DNA of 64,000 nt from Hydrogenophaga taeniospiralis. GTDB taxonomy: Bacteria > Pseudomonadota > Gammaproteobacteria > Burkholderiales > Burkholderiaceae_C. Position 1 is the first letter of the stretch; every line of letters starts with the position of its first letter. The stretch spans positions 2,580,501 through 2,644,500 of the forward strand of contig NZ_JAHBAG010000001.1 in assembly GCF_020510445.1 (NCBI RefSeq), in the 5' to 3' direction. Under the pieces are notes generated by a model. The model ran no database searches and was not told where the DNA came from. It saw only the letters and a program-made list of their open reading frames with translations. Position numbers and translations under genes: made by a program. Below are positions 37,325 to 47,547 of the stretch, one piece after another.

Positions 37325-38596
37325 TCAGGCCGGGCCGGTGGCAAGCAACCTCGACAGGCGTTCGCTGGCGGGTGGGTGGGAGTAGTAGAAGCGGGCGTAC
37401 ACCGGGTCGGGCGTCAGCGTGCTGGCGTTGTCCTTGTAGAGCTTGAGCAGGGCGCTGGCGAGGTCGGCTCCGCTGGTGTGGGCCACGGCGTAGGCATCGG
37501 CTTCGAATTCGTGTCCACGGGACAACAGTGCCATCAGGGGCGAGAGGAAGAACGTGAACAGCGGCGCCACCAGCATGAAGAGCAGCAGCGCCAGCGCGTT
37601 GTTGGGCGCGTCCAGCGAAGGCGTGACCCCCAGCCCGGTGTAGAACCAGGCCTGACCCGACATCCAGCCCAGCAATGCGAAGCCCAGCAGACTCAGGCCG
37701 AACATGAGCACGATGCGCTTGACGACGTGGCGGCGCTTGTAATGGCCCAGTTCGTGGGCCAGCACGGCGTCGATCTCCGCCGGGTTGAGCTGCTGCAGCA
37801 GGGTGTCGAAGAACACCACCCGCTTGGCTGCGCCAAAGCCGGTGAAATAGGCGTTGGCGTGCGCGCTGCGCTTGCTGCCGTCCATCACGTACAGGCCCTT
37901 GGCGGCGAAGCCGCAGCGCTGCATGAGGGCGTTCACACGCGCCTTGAGGGCTTCGTCCTGGAGCGGCTGGAATTTGTTGAAGATCGGTGCGATCGCCGTC
38001 GGGTAGAGCACCAGCAGCAGGAGGTTGAAGCCCATCCAGGCGCCCCAGGCCCAGAGCCACCAGGTGGCGCCGGCCGCGCCCATGAGCCACAGCACCAGGG
38101 AGGCGATCGGCAGGCCGATCAGCGCGCCCACCAATGCGCCTTTGAGGATATCGGTCAGCCAGAGCGACAGGGTCATCTTGTTGAAGCCGAAGCGCGCTTC
38201 GATGCGGAAGTTCGACCACCAGGCCAGCGGCAGGGCGATCAGCCCGCCGATCAGCGAAAAGCACGCCAGCAGCGCCAGCTGCTGCAGCATGCCGCCGCCC
38301 AGCGCGGCGAGCAGGGTCTGGTTGAGCCAGTCCAGCCCACCAAGCAACGTCCAGCCCAGCAGCAGTGCCGACTCCAGCGCCAACTCCAGCAGGCCGAACC
38401 GGGTTTTGGCGATGGTGTAGTCGGCGGCCTTGTGGTGGGCCTCGGGTGTGATGGTCTGGGCAAAGGCGGAAGGCACTGTGTCGCGGTGGCGGGCCACGTG
38501 GCGGATCTGGCGGCTGGCCAGCACGGTGCGCGTGATCAATCCCAGCACAATCAGTGCACAAAAGGTGGCGGTGAAAATCCAGGCGGTGTGGTCCAT
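37325..38596 (-). CDS. M48-family membrane metalloprotease (Ste24/CAAX-protease-like)
   Basis: A 423-residue protein with about seven helices. The zinc site [20 protein letters not shown] (HExxH) and downstream [14 protein letters not shown] (third ligand Glu) are intact, and the N-terminal [20 protein letters not shown] matches the M48 N-domain. Members cleave membrane proteins or prenylated peptides; in bacteria they are linked to envelope quality control. The ATG at 38596 begins the first helix; the longer minus-strand frame upstream is antisense to orn. Confidence 0.9.
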   Translation of the reverse strand: MDHTAWIFTATFCALIVLGLITRTVLASRQIRHVARHRDTVPSAFAQTITPEAHHKAADYTIAKTRFGLLELALESALLLGWTLLGGLDWLNQTLLAALGGGMLQQLALLACFSLIGGLIALPLAWWSNFRIEARFGFNKMTLSLWLTDILKGALVGALIGLPIASLVLWLMGAAGATWWLWAWGAWMGFNLLLLVLYPTAIAPIFNKFQPLQDEALKARVNALMQRCGFAAKGLYVMDGSKRSAHANAYFTGFGAAKRVVFFDTLLQQLNPAEIDAVLAHELGHYKRRHVVKRIVLMFGLSLLGFALLGWMSGQAWFYTGLGVTPSLDAPNNALALLLFMLVAPLFTFFLSPLMALLSRGHEFEADAYAVAHTSGADLASALLKLYKDNASTLTPDPVYARFYYSHPPASERLSRLLATGPA

Positions 38597-38714
38597 ACCG
38601 GGGAGTCTATCGAAGACCACCGGCCCCTGGCGCGGCAGGGCCAGGCGGCGGGATCCCCAGAGCCGAGGTGCCGCGGCAAAAAGACCGGTCTGGCGGATCG
38701 GTGAAAATCGCCGG

Positions 38715-39317
38715 ATGCAAGCACCGAACGACATCAGCAGCCCGACCCCCACCGCGGCCCCCGAAACCCCCACCCTGGGCAAGAGCGACCAGAACCTGGT
38801 CTGGATTGACTGCGAGATGAGCGGTCTGGATCCGGAGAAGGAGCGCCTGCTCGAGATTGCGGTGGTGATCACCGGCCCGCAGCTCACGCCCCGTGTCGAG
38901 GGGCCGGTGCTGGTGATCCACCAGAGCGACGCGGTGCTGGGCGCCATGGACAATTGGAACAAGGGCACCCATGGTCGCAGCGGTCTGATCGACAAAGTGA
39001 AGGCCAGCACGGTCGATGAAGAAGAAGCGCAGGCCGAACTGCTGGCCTTCATTGGCAAATACGTCCCGAAGAACAGTTCGCCCATGTGCGGCAACACCAT
39101 CAGCCAGGACCGGCGCTTTCTGGTGAAGTACATGCCCAAGCTGGAGGCGTACTTCCACTACCGCTGCCTGGACGTGAGCACCCTCAAGGAACTGGCCAGG
39201 CGCTGGCGCCCCGAGGTGTACGACAGTTTCAAGAAGCACCAGAAGCACACCGCGCTGGCCGATGTGCACGAGTCGATCGACGAACTCGAACACTATCGGG
39301 CCCATTTCCTGCGCTGA
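38715..39317 (+). CDS. orn: Oligoribonuclease
   Basis: 200 residues. [20 protein letters not shown] has the first Asp and Glu of the DEDDh exonuclease site, [20 protein letters not shown] the next, and [20 protein letters not shown] the final His and Asp. It degrades 2-5-nt RNAs and linear pGpG. An N-terminal extension of about 20 Pro/Thr residues precedes the core, so the true start could be internal, but no better-placed ATG with a ribosome site is obvious. Confidence 0.95.
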   Translation: MQAPNDISSPTPTAAPETPTLGKSDQNLVWIDCEMSGLDPEKERLLEIAVVITGPQLTPRVEGPVLVIHQSDAVLGAMDNWNKGTHGRSGLIDKVKASTVDEEEAQAELLAFIGKYVPKNSSPMCGNTISQDRRFLVKYMPKLEAYFHYRCLDVSTLKELARRWRPEVYDSFKKHQKHTALADVHESIDELEHYRAHFLR

Positions 39318-39387
39318 ATCCGATCGCTCCACCGAGGTCCGGCTCTTCGGTTAGAGGCCTGGTCGCGAGACGTCGACATGTCAAAAT

Positions 39388-39400
39388 CGTGAAATTCACG
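39388..39400. promoter_or_regulatory. Palindrome upstream of pit
   Basis: CGTGAA-A-TTCACG is a perfect 6-bp inverted repeat ending 10 bp before the pit start, in an AT-rich patch. It could be an operator or lie in the 5' leader over the ribosome site. No matching regulator is known to me. Confidence 0.35.
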
Positions 39401-39410
39401 TGAAAAAAAC

Positions 39411-40997
39411 ATGACAAAAAAATCCCGCTCCCGCTTCATTTCCAAGCACCAGGATGTGCTGCAACTGGGCGCCGCCTTGGGTTTCCTGCTCCTGGTGGGC
39501 CTGTACGCCTCGTTGACGGGCGCCGACGTGCTGGGCCTGTCGGGCCCGGCGGTCTGGCTGCTCATCATCTCGGCGGTGGTGGGTGGCTACATGGCGATGA
39601 ACATCGGCGCCAACGACGTGGCCAACAACATGGGGCCGGCCGTGGGGTCTGGCGCCATGACCATGGGGTGGGCCATCGTGGTGGCCGCGGTATTCGAGGC
39701 CATGGGCGCCATCGTGGCGGGTGGCGAGGTGGTCGGCACCATCAAAGGCGGCATCATCGACAGCCAGCAGATCACCGATGCGACGCTGTTCGCTTGGGTC
39801 ATGTTTGCCGCGTTGCTGGCGGGTGCCCTGTGGCTGAACCTGGCCACCGCCATTGGCGCTCCCGTGTCCACCACGCACTCCATCATCGGCGCCGTGATGG
39901 GCTCGGGCATTGCGGCGGGCGGCTGGGGGCTGGTCAACTGGGGCACGATCGGCTCGATCGTGGTCAGCTGGCTGGTGTCGCCGCTCATGGGTGGCGCGAT
40001 CGCGGCACTCTTTCTGTACATCATCAAACACAGCATCACCTACCGCAATGAGATGACGGAGGCGGCTTCCCGCGTGGTGCCCTGGCTGATTGCTGTGATG
40101 GCCTGGGCCTTTGGCTCCTATATGTTGCTCAAAGGTCTGGGGCAACTGGTCAAGGTGAATTTCTGGCTCGCCATCGTGCTGGGCGCGCTCTTTGGTGGCG
40201 CTGTGCTGCTGCTGGTGCGCCAACCCGTTGCCCGCCTGGCGCGGCAACAGGTCAACAGCAAGGAGGGCGTCAACCGCCTCTTCACCTGGCCACTGGTGTG
40301 TTCGGCCGCCTTGCTCAGTTTTGCGCACGGGGCGAACGACGTGGCCAACGCCGTGGGGCCGCTGGCCGCCATCTATGAAGCGGTGATCGCCGGCGCGGTC
40401 GCGACCAAGGCGGCCACGCCGATGTGGGTGATGGTGCTGGGTGCGCTGGGGCTGGCCGCAGGTCTGGCCTTGTATGGTGCGCGCCTGATCCGCACGGTGG
40501 GCAAGGAAATCACCGAGCTGGACAACATGCGGGCTTACTCCATTGCCATGGCTGCGACACTGACTGTGATCGTGGCGTCTCAGCTGGGCATGCCGGTTTC
40601 GACCACGCACATCTCCATTGGTGCGGTGTTTGGCGTGGGCTTCCTGCGTGAGCTGCTCAAGGTGAACTACGCCAAGATGGAAGCGGTGGTGTTCGCCGGT
40701 CACCAAGGACAGGACCGCGCCGAGGTGGAGCACTATCTGCAGCGTTTTGAGGCCGCCGAGGTGCACGAGAAAAAACGCATGCTCGCCGACATGAAACGGC
40801 GCACCAAGGACCGCGAGGCGGTCGATGGCGCGGTGTTCGCCAAGAAAGAGCAGAAGGCGCTGAAAAAGGCCTACAAGCAGGAAATCGTCAAACGTTCGGC
40901 GGTGCTGCGCATTGTGGCGGCCTGGATCGTCACCGTGCCGGCCACGGCTGTGCTCGCGGCGATCCTGTTCCACATGGTGGCGGCGGTGCTGGGCTGA
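39411..40997 (+). CDS. pit: Low-affinity inorganic phosphate transporter (Pit family)
   Basis: A 528-residue membrane protein with the internal duplication of PiT carriers: MNIGANDVANNMGPAVGSGA in the N-half and SFAHGANDVANAVGPLAAIY in the C-half, plus GAPVSTTHSIIGAVMGSGIA and GMPVSTTHISIGAVFGVGFL. A charged cytoplasmic loop of about 90 residues (HLQRFEAAEVHEKKRMLADM region, 440-500) separates the last helices. It imports metal-phosphate complexes with protons. PHO-box elements are not evident upstream. Confidence 0.93.
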   Translation: MTKKSRSRFISKHQDVLQLGAALGFLLLVGLYASLTGADVLGLSGPAVWLLIISAVVGGYMAMNIGANDVANNMGPAVGSGAMTMGWAIVVAAVFEAMGAIVAGGEVVGTIKGGIIDSQQITDATLFAWVMFAALLAGALWLNLATAIGAPVSTTHSIIGAVMGSGIAAGGWGLVNWGTIGSIVVSWLVSPLMGGAIAALFLYIIKHSITYRNEMTEAASRVVPWLIAVMAWAFGSYMLLKGLGQLVKVNFWLAIVLGALFGGAVLLLVRQPVARLARQQVNSKEGVNRLFTWPLVCSAALLSFAHGANDVANAVGPLAAIYEAVIAGAVATKAATPMWVMVLGALGLAAGLALYGARLIRTVGKEITELDNMRAYSIAMAATLTVIVASQLGMPVSTTHISIGAVFGVGFLRELLKVNYAKMEAVVFAGHQGQDRAEVEHYLQRFEAAEVHEKKRMLADMKRRTKDREAVDGAVFAKKEQKALKKAYKQEIVKRSAVLRIVAAWIVTVPATAVLAAILFHMVAAVLG

Positions 40998-41358
40998 AAT
41001 CAGACAAACCGCTTGGGGTTTTCCCTCAAGCGTGCCATAATCACAGGCTGCGCAGGAAACTGCGCTGATTTGTGCATCTGCCTCACACACCAGGCTCCCC
41101 GATTCTTTGCGCTGGCATGCGCCTCTTTCGATAGACGTATTGCCAGCCCGCCAGCGGTCCCCGCTGGCGTTGCGGATGGGGCCTTCGTTCCCGGTGTCCT
41201 CCACTTTTGAAGTGGGACCCATGGCGCGTAGACCGTTTGATGGTTGATGTTTTGTAACCACGAACGGATCTGGCGCGCTGGAGCGTCCCGCCTCACCATG
41301 GCAGGCGGGCCACCAGTGTCTTTATTCGATCAATTGCGCGTACTGCGCATGGACGAAC
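40998..41358 (+). promoter_or_regulatory. Promoter and long structured 5' leader of the DEAD-box helicase gene
   Basis: This 361-bp gap holds TTGGGG (41013-41018), 17 bp, and CATAAT (41036-41041), a plausible sigma-70 promoter, leaving a leader of roughly 310 nt. Within it are perfect hairpins CGCCAGCGG-TCC-CCGCTGGCG (41149-41169), CCACTT-TTG-AAGTGG (41201-41215) and CCCGCCT-N9-AGGCGGG (41287-41309). Long leaders are typical of cold-inducible RNA helicase genes and can be autoregulatory. Confidence 0.5.
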
Positions 41359-41375
41359 ATGAGCGACTCTTTTGA
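41298..41375 (+). CDS. Possible 25-codon upstream ORF overlapping the helicase start
   Basis: ATG at 41298 lies in the loop of the last leader hairpin and reads MAGGPPVSLFDQLRVLRMDE with five more residues to a TGA at 41373-41375, 17 bp past the helicase ATG (41359) in a different frame. No strong ribosome site precedes it. It could tune helicase translation, or be chance. Confidence 0.2.
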   Translation: MAGGPPVSLFDQLRVLRMDEHERLF

Positions 41376-43209
41376 AGCCCGCGGCGATTTCTCGCCCGAA
41401 ATCCTGTCTGCCGAACCCGAAGCGGACACCCCTGTCACCCCCACGCCGGCCGAACCCAACGGTTTTGAACTGCTGGGCCTGGCCCCTGAACTGGTGCAAG
41501 CCTGTGCCGACCTCGGCTACGTGCAGCCCACCCAGGTGCAGAACAACGTGGTCCCCAAGGCCATGCTGGGCGAAGGCGAAAAACGCTTCGCCGACCTGAT
41601 GGTCTCCAGTCAGACCGGCAGCGGCAAGACCGCCGCCTTCCTGCTGCCCGTGCTGCACACCCTGCTGCAACAGCAGGCCCAGGCCGAAGCCCAGGAGCGC
41701 GCCGACTTCGAGAAGGCCTGTGCAGACGCGCTGGCCCGTGGCGAGGCCGCACCCAAGCGCCCCAAGCGCAAGGACCCGACCAACCCGCGCAACTTCAAGG
41801 CAGCCACCCCGGGCGCCCTGGTGCTGTGTCCCACGCGTGAGCTCGCCCAGCAGGTGGCCAACGACGCCATCGACCTGGTGCGCCACTGCCGCGGCCTGCG
41901 CATCGCCAACGTGGTGGGCGGCATGCCTTACCAGTTGCAGATCGCCAAGCTGCAGAACGCCGACCTCGTGGTGGCCACACCCGGGCGTCTGCTCGATCTG
42001 CAGCGCTCGCAGCAGCTCAAGCTCGACCAGGTGCAGTTCCTGGTGGTGGACGAAGCCGACCGCATGCTCGACCTCGGTTTTGCCGACGACCTGGCCGAAG
42101 TCAACGACCTGACCAGCCAGCGCCGCCAGACCATGATGTTCAGCGCCACGTTTGCGCCGCGCATCCAGCAGCTCGCCATGCGCGTCATGCACGACGGTGG
42201 CAAGCACGTGCAGAAGGTGCAGATCGATTCCCCGCAGGAACAGCACGCCAACATCCAGCAGAAGCTGTTCTGGGCCGACAACGCCGACCACAAGCGCAAG
42301 CTGCTCGACCACTGGCTGCGCGACGCCAGCATCAACCAGGCCATCGTGTTCGCCAGCACCCAGATCGAATGCGACGGTCTGGCCAACGACCTGCAGCAGG
42401 AAGGCTTCTCCGCCGTCGCGCTGCACGGCGCACTCAGCCAGGGCATCCGCAACCGCCGTCTGATGGCGCTGCGCGCCGGCCAGGTGCAGATCCTGGTGGC
42501 CACCGACGTGGCCGCCCGCGGCATCGACGTGCCCACCATCACCCACGTCTTCAACTTCGGCCTGCCGATGAAGGCCGAGGACTACACGCACCGCATCGGA
42601 CGCACAGGCCGTGCCGGACGCGATGGCCAGGCCATCACGTTCGCCGAGACGCGCGACCGCCGCAAGATCTTCGATATCGAAGCCTTCACCCGCCAACGCA
42701 TCGCGGTGGAAACCATTCCCGGCATGGAGCCGCGCCAGCGCGCACCCCAGGCCGAGCCGTTTGGCCGTGGTGGCCCTGGTGGACGCCCGGCCGGTCGTGG
42801 CAACGACCGCTTTGCCGATCGCCGTGGCGCGCCGACACCGCGCGGCCCGCGTTTCGAGGGCCGTGGTGAAGCACCGCGTTTTGAAGGTCGTGGCGACGCG
42901 CCCCGTTTCGAGGGCAACCGCTTCGAACGCGAAGCCCCGCGTGGCGACAACCGTTTTGACAACCGTGGCGACAGCCGTCCGGCCGGTCGTGGTTTTGGCG
43001 ACAAGGCCCCGGCCCGTGCCGGCTTCGGTGCCAAGCCCGCAGGCTTCTCCAGCTTCGGTCGCAACGACCGCGCTCCCGAACGCGGCGCCGATCGCTTCAG
43101 CGACCGCGGCAACTCGGAGCGTGCCGCTTTGCGTGGGGGCGAGTTCCAATCGCGCCGTTCCGAAGGTGGCGCGCCCGCCCGCCCGGTGGCTCGTCGCAGC
43201 CCGCGCTGA
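41359..43209 (+). CDS. DEAD-box RNA helicase with RGG-rich tail
   Basis: A 616-residue protein. Q-motif GYVQPTQVQ; motif I SSQTGSGKTAAFLLP; Ia PTRELAQQ; II VVDEADRMLDLGF; III FSATF; IV-VI IVFASTQIECDGLAN, ATDVAARGIDVPTITHVFNF and YTHRIGRTGRAGRDG. An insertion of about 60 charged residues lies between motifs I and Ia (100-150). The C-terminus (about 470-616) is a low-complexity Arg/Gly/Phe/Asp tail with repeats of RFEGRG, typical of RhlE/DeaD-type proteins that bind RNA and form condensates. Likely roles are rRNA assembly and cold adaptation. Confidence 0.92.
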   Translation: MSDSFEARGDFSPEILSAEPEADTPVTPTPAEPNGFELLGLAPELVQACADLGYVQPTQVQNNVVPKAMLGEGEKRFADLMVSSQTGSGKTAAFLLPVLHTLLQQQAQAEAQERADFEKACADALARGEAAPKRPKRKDPTNPRNFKAATPGALVLCPTRELAQQVANDAIDLVRHCRGLRIANVVGGMPYQLQIAKLQNADLVVATPGRLLDLQRSQQLKLDQVQFLVVDEADRMLDLGFADDLAEVNDLTSQRRQTMMFSATFAPRIQQLAMRVMHDGGKHVQKVQIDSPQEQHANIQQKLFWADNADHKRKLLDHWLRDASINQAIVFASTQIECDGLANDLQQEGFSAVALHGALSQGIRNRRLMALRAGQVQILVATDVAARGIDVPTITHVFNFGLPMKAEDYTHRIGRTGRAGRDGQAITFAETRDRRKIFDIEAFTRQRIAVETIPGMEPRQRAPQAEPFGRGGPGGRPAGRGNDRFADRRGAPTPRGPRFEGRGEAPRFEGRGDAPRFEGNRFEREAPRGDNRFDNRGDSRPAGRGFGDKAPARAGFGAKPAGFSSFGRNDRAPERGADRFSDRGNSERAALRGGEFQSRRSEGGAPARPVARRSPR

Positions 43210-43239
43210 GCACCGACCCAGCGTCGAACACCACCCAGC

Positions 43240-43271
43240 AAAAAGGGCCCCGCATGCGGGGCCCTTTTTTT
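43240..43271. terminator. Bidirectional intrinsic terminator
   Basis: AAAAAGGGCCCCGCA and its perfect reverse complement TGCGGGGCCCTTTTT lie back to back (43240-43269), followed by more T. Oligo-A on one side and oligo-T on the other let it stop both the helicase and the convergent glutamate dehydrogenase transcripts. Confidence 0.92.
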
Positions 43272-43309
43272 GTCGGTTCGCCGGTGTGGCGAATCAACCG
43301 CGAGAGAGA

Positions 43310-44638
43310 TCAGGGGTACAGACCGCGCAGATCGCGGGCGTGCAGGATGCGCTTGCAGGCCACGATGAAGGTCGCGGTGCGCAGGCTCACCTTGTTCTCT
43401 TCGGCCACCTGCCACACGGCGGCGAACGCGCCCTTCATGATGCGCACCAGGCGTTCGTTGATCTCGTCTTCGCTCCAGAAGAAGCTGGAGAAGTCCTGCA
43501 CCCATTCGAAGTAGCTCACCGTCACGCCACCGGCGTTGGCGATCACGTCGGGCAACACCAGGATGCCACGGTCGTGCAGGATGTCGTCGGCTTGTGGTGT
43601 GGTCGGGCCGTTGGCGCCTTCGATCACCATCTTCGCCTGGATGCGGCCGGCATTTTCTTCCGTGATCTGCTGCTCCAGCGCGGCCGGGATCAGGATGTCG
43701 CAGGGCACGCCCCAGAAGGCGTCGTCGGCGATCACCTCGGCCTGCGGGAATCCCGCCACCGTGCCCACGCGCGACACATGCGCCAGCAGCGAAGGCACGT
43801 CCAGACCCGCTTCGCGGTAGATGCTGCCGCCGTGGTCCTGCACCGCCACCACCTTGGCGCCGGCTTCGGCAAACAGCTTGCCGGCCACGCCGCCCACGTT
43901 GCCGAAGCCCTGCACGGCCACGCGTGCCTTGCTGATGTCCATGCCCGTGTGTTTGGCGGCTTCCACGCCCACGGTGAACACGCCGCGGCCGGTGGCTTCG
44001 CGCCGTCCCAGCGAGCCGCCCAGGTCCACCGGCTTGCCGGTGACCACGCCGGTGGCGGTGGAACCTTCGTTCATCGAATAGGTGTCCATCATCCAGGCCA
44101 TGACCTGCTCGTTGGTGTTCACGTCCGGCGCCGGAATGTCCTTGCTCGGGCCGATGATGATGCCGATCTCGCTGGTGTAGCGGCGTGTGATGCGCTCGAG
44201 TTCACCCATCGACAGCTGGCGCGGATCGACGCGGATGCCGCCTTTGGCGCCGCCGTAGGGCACGTTCACCGCCGCGTTCTTGATCGACATCCAGGCCGAG
44301 AGCGCCATCACTTCGGACAGCGTCACGTTCTGGTGGAAGCGCACGCCGCCCTTGCCCGGGCCGCGGCTGGTGTTGTGCTGTACGCGGTAGCCCTCGAAGT
44401 GCGCGATGGTGCCGTCGTCCAGGTGGATTGGCACGTCCACGATCAGCGTGCGCTTGGGTCGCTTGAGCGTGTCCACCCAGCGGGCCAGATTGCCCAGATA
44501 GGGGGCCACGCGGTCGACCTGCTGCAGGTAGATGCCCCAGGGGCCCAGGTTGTTCGGATCGAGGTAGGAGGGCAGGGCGCTGGTGAAAGCGGCCGGGCTG
44601 TTGGCCGCGGGGCCGGCGGGGTGCGGTGCTTGTGACAT
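43310..44638 (-). CDS. Glutamate dehydrogenase (Glu/Leu/Phe/Val family)
   Basis: A 442-residue protein. [20 protein letters not shown] and [20 protein letters not shown] carry the catalytic lysines, [20 protein letters not shown] and [19 protein letters not shown] the catalytic Asp region, and [20 protein letters not shown] the Rossmann fold. It interconverts glutamate and 2-oxoglutarate plus ammonia. Length and sequence resemble the NAD-type small hexameric enzymes; cofactor choice is not certain. The start [20 protein letters not shown] at 44638 fits the usual N-terminus. Confidence 0.92.
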   Translation of the reverse strand: MSQAPHPAGPAANSPAAFTSALPSYLDPNNLGPWGIYLQQVDRVAPYLGNLARWVDTLKRPKRTLIVDVPIHLDDGTIAHFEGYRVQHNTSRGPGKGGVRFHQNVTLSEVMALSAWMSIKNAAVNVPYGGAKGGIRVDPRQLSMGELERITRRYTSEIGIIIGPSKDIPAPDVNTNEQVMAWMMDTYSMNEGSTATGVVTGKPVDLGGSLGRREATGRGVFTVGVEAAKHTGMDISKARVAVQGFGNVGGVAGKLFAEAGAKVVAVQDHGGSIYREAGLDVPSLLAHVSRVGTVAGFPQAEVIADDAFWGVPCDILIPAALEQQITEENAGRIQAKMVIEGANGPTTPQADDILHDRGILVLPDVIANAGGVTVSYFEWVQDFSSFFWSEDEINERLVRIMKGAFAAVWQVAEENKVSLRTATFIVACKRILHARDLRGLYP

Positions 44639-44782
44639 GGTGCGTTGTTTCCTAGGGGGTGGGCTGGCCCGTAACGGTGGGTCAACGGATGCCACTGTAC
44701 GGAGCGCCGTTCTGTCTGTCCAAGGCTGTGTTGCCATCTCTTTATGCTGCGAATGCATAACCTTGCGGTCGACCCATGGCGT

Positions 44783-45760
44783 TCAGTCGGGTGCCGCGCC
44801 CCAGACTTGGCGTGCCACGCGCGCCATGTTGTCACCCAGGACGCCATCGATGTCCTGCGGCCCCATGCCTGCTGCCCGCAGGGCGTCGGGCAGGGTTTGC
44901 CAAGTCTCGATGGGCGCGTAGCGCATCTGGCTGATGCCTTGGCCGTAACCCGCGTGCGCGGGCCACCAGAAGCCCGGATCGAACGCCCCAGGCGGATCGT
45001 CGTTCAGTTCGGGTTGCGAAAAGCCGATGTCCAGGCCCAGGCCCACATGCTGCGCGCCCACCAGATCGGCCACGTAGGCCACATGGCGTGCCAGGTCGCT
45101 CGCTTGTGGTGCGTTGCAGCCCAGAAACTTCGACACGCCGGAGATGCAGACCACGCCGCCGGTGGCCGCGCAGGCGCGAATCTGTTCGTCGGTGATGTTG
45201 CGACCGTGTTCGGCCAGCGCCAGCGGGTTGGCGTGGCTGAACACCACCGGGTGGCGCGAGTGGGTCATGATGTCCAAGGTGGTGCGCCGTTCGGTGTGGG
45301 CGCAGTCCATCAGCACGCCCGCGTCGTTCACGGCCTGCACCATGCGGCGTCCGAGCAGGGTCAGGCCCTGGGGCTCGTCGTGGCAGCCGCCGGCCACGCT
45401 GTTGTTGCGGTTGTAGGCGAAGTGGATCTGTCGCACGCCGAGATCGCGGTACAGCGCCACCATCTCGGGGCGCTCCAGCAAGGGCAGGGCGCCTTCCAGG
45501 TCAAAGCCCACCGCGAGTTTTCCCTTGTTGCGCGCGTGTTCGATGTCGGCCACAGTGTCCGGGATCAGATAGCGCTCGGACTCGGCCCGCAGCCGCGCAC
45601 GGAAAGCGGCGAGCACCGGCAGGATCTGGCCCAGCGGGTTCATGTCCATGCCCACGTTGATGCAGACGTGGTGCACCCCTGCGGCACGGTAGCGCTCCAA
45701 AGGGGCAAAGCTGGCTTCGGGATGCAGGGGCAGGCAGGTGTGGGCTTCCCAGCGGATCAT
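44783..45760 (-). CDS. Membrane dipeptidase-like metallopeptidase (M19)
   Basis: A 325-residue protein. GVRQIHFAYNRNNSVAGGCH, VLMDCAHTERRTTLDIMTHS, PVVFSHANPLALAEHGRNIT and GAQHVGLGLDIGF follow the amidohydrolase-fold M19 pattern with His/Asp metal ligands (the canonical N-terminal HxD is not obvious, the N-terminus being MIRWEAHTCLPLHPEA). It would hydrolyse dipeptides or related amides, including D-amino acid containing ones. It is divergent from the dipeptide ABC importer, which fits uptake followed by hydrolysis. Confidence 0.82.
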   Translation of the reverse strand: MIRWEAHTCLPLHPEASFAPLERYRAAGVHHVCINVGMDMNPLGQILPVLAAFRARLRAESERYLIPDTVADIEHARNKGKLAVGFDLEGALPLLERPEMVALYRDLGVRQIHFAYNRNNSVAGGCHDEPQGLTLLGRRMVQAVNDAGVLMDCAHTERRTTLDIMTHSRHPVVFSHANPLALAEHGRNITDEQIRACAATGGVVCISGVSKFLGCNAPQASDLARHVAYVADLVGAQHVGLGLDIGFSQPELNDDPPGAFDPGFWWPAHAGYGQGISQMRYAPIETWQTLPDALRAAGMGPQDIDGVLGDNMARVARQVWGAAPD

Positions 45761-45953
45761 GGGCTTCCTTCCTTGGGTGGGGCGTCATGCGATGGCATCG
45801 ATTTTGCAAGGGTTGACGGGCATCAAGTGGAGCCTCCGTTTTGAACGGGTGGCACCACCGCAGGTGACAGCTCCGTGACGTTTTGTGTCGATAATGAATT
45901 TTTCCTTAACAGGGGGCGCATGTCGCTGCTCCCGCAACAACGAAGGATGACCC

Positions 45954-47546
45954 ATGTTTGAACTGAAGAAACTGACCCTGGCTTTGGGCTTGTCTGCGGT
46001 GGCGATGGCCTCGCAGGCCGCCGGCACGCTGATTTTCTGTTCCGAAGGCAGTCCCGAGGGTTTTGACACCGCGCAATACACCGGCGGGAACACCTTTGAC
46101 GCCGCCGGCCACGCGATCTTCAACCGGTTGACGCAGTTCAAGAAGGGCGGTACCGAGGTCGAGCCGAGCCTGGCGCAGGAATGGACCGTGTCCGCCGACG
46201 GGCTGACCTACACCTTCAAGCTGCGCAAAGGCGTCAAGTTCCACACCACCGACTATTTCAAGCCGGGCCGTGACATGACCGCCGACGACGTGATCTTCAC
46301 CTTCGAGCGCATGGTCAACAAGGACCATCCGTTCAACAAGGCCTACCCCGCCCAGTTCCCGTACGCCTCCGACGTGGGTCTGGAGAGCAACACCGAGTCG
46401 GTGACCAAGACCGACGACCTGACGGTGGTGATCAAGCTCAAGCAGCCCGACCCCGACCTGCTGGTCAAGATCGCCATGCCGTTTGCCTCGATCCTGTCGA
46501 AGGAACACGCCGACAAACTGGTGGCCGAAGGCAAGGCCAGCATGATCAACCAGCAGCCCATCGGCACCGGTCCCTTCGCGCTGCGCCGCTACGAGAAGGA
46601 CGCGCAGATCCGCTACGTCAAGCACAAGGACTACTGGAACGCCAAGAACGTGCTGGTGGACAACCTGATCTTCGCCATCACCACCGACGCCTCGGTGCGC
46701 TTCCAGAAGCTCAAGGCCGGTGAGTGCCACATCATGTCCTACCCGAAACCGCAGGACATCGCCGCCATGAAGGCCGACCCCAAGCTGAAGATGGACACGG
46801 CCCCGGGCTTCAACATCGGCTATCTGAGCTACAACACCGAGAAGGCACCGCTGAACAAGGTCGAAGTGCGCCAGGCGCTGGACATGGCGATCAACCGCAA
46901 GGCCATCATCGACGCGGTGTACCAGGGGCAGGGCCAGGCGGCGTCCAATCCGTTCCCGGCCTCGTTGTGGTCCTACAACGCCAAGCTGAAGAACGCCGCC
47001 TTCAACCCGGAAAAGGCCAAGGAACTGTTGAAGAAAGCCGGCGTGGCCGAGGGCACCGAGATCACCTTGTGGGCCATGCCGGTGCAGCGCCCCTACAACC
47101 CCAACGCCAAGCTGATGGCCGAGATGATCCAGGCCGACTGGGCCAAGGTGGGCATCAAGGCCAAGATCACGCAGTACGAGTGGGGTGAGTACCTCAAGCG
47201 CCTGAAGCAGGGCGAGCACGACACCGGCCTGATCGGCTGGACCGGCGACTACGCCAGCCCCGACAACTTCCTGGGCGTGCTGCTCACCTGCGAAGCCATC
47301 GGCGGCTCCAACTACGCGCGTTACTGCAGCAAGGAGTTCGACGGCTACGTGCTCAAGGCGCGCAACAGCGTGAACCAGAAAGAGCGCACCGAGCTGTACA
47401 TGAAGGCCCAGGAGGTGTTCAAGAAGGACATGCCGTGGTCCACCATCGCCCACTCCACGGTGAACCAGCCCATGCGCAAGGAGCTCAACGGCTTCAAGAT
47501 CAGTCCGTTTGGCGACTACAGCTTCGAAGGCGTGAGTGTGAAGTGA
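45954..47546 (+). CDS. dppA: Dipeptide ABC transporter substrate-binding protein (DppA-like)
   Basis: A 530-residue protein with a signal peptide (LALGLSAVAMASQAA). SBP family 5 features: TLIFCSEGSPEGFDTAQYTG, GLTYTFKLRKGVKFHTTDYF, DVIFTFERMVNKDHPFNKAY, NQQPIGTGPFALRRYEKDAQ, and GWTGDYASPDNFLGVLLTC with the conserved peptide-anchoring Asp region. The sequence is close to DppA, which also binds haem and delta-aminolevulinate in E. coli. First gene of dppABCDF; a 260-bp gap with strong hairpins separates it from dppB, which may let it be made in excess. Confidence 0.92.
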   Translation: MFELKKLTLALGLSAVAMASQAAGTLIFCSEGSPEGFDTAQYTGGNTFDAAGHAIFNRLTQFKKGGTEVEPSLAQEWTVSADGLTYTFKLRKGVKFHTTDYFKPGRDMTADDVIFTFERMVNKDHPFNKAYPAQFPYASDVGLESNTESVTKTDDLTVVIKLKQPDPDLLVKIAMPFASILSKEHADKLVAEGKASMINQQPIGTGPFALRRYEKDAQIRYVKHKDYWNAKNVLVDNLIFAITTDASVRFQKLKAGECHIMSYPKPQDIAAMKADPKLKMDTAPGFNIGYLSYNTEKAPLNKVEVRQALDMAINRKAIIDAVYQGQGQAASNPFPASLWSYNAKLKNAAFNPEKAKELLKKAGVAEGTEITLWAMPVQRPYNPNAKLMAEMIQADWAKVGIKAKITQYEWGEYLKRLKQGEHDTGLIGWTGDYASPDNFLGVLLTCEAIGGSNYARYCSKEFDGYVLKARNSVNQKERTELYMKAQEVFKKDMPWSTIAHSTVNQPMRKELNGFKISPFGDYSFEGVSVK

Positions 47547-47547
47547 T

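Noticed and set aside
41298..41358. Helicase start at 41298
   Set aside because: That ATG is in a different frame from the helicase and ends at 41375; it can only be an upstream ORF.
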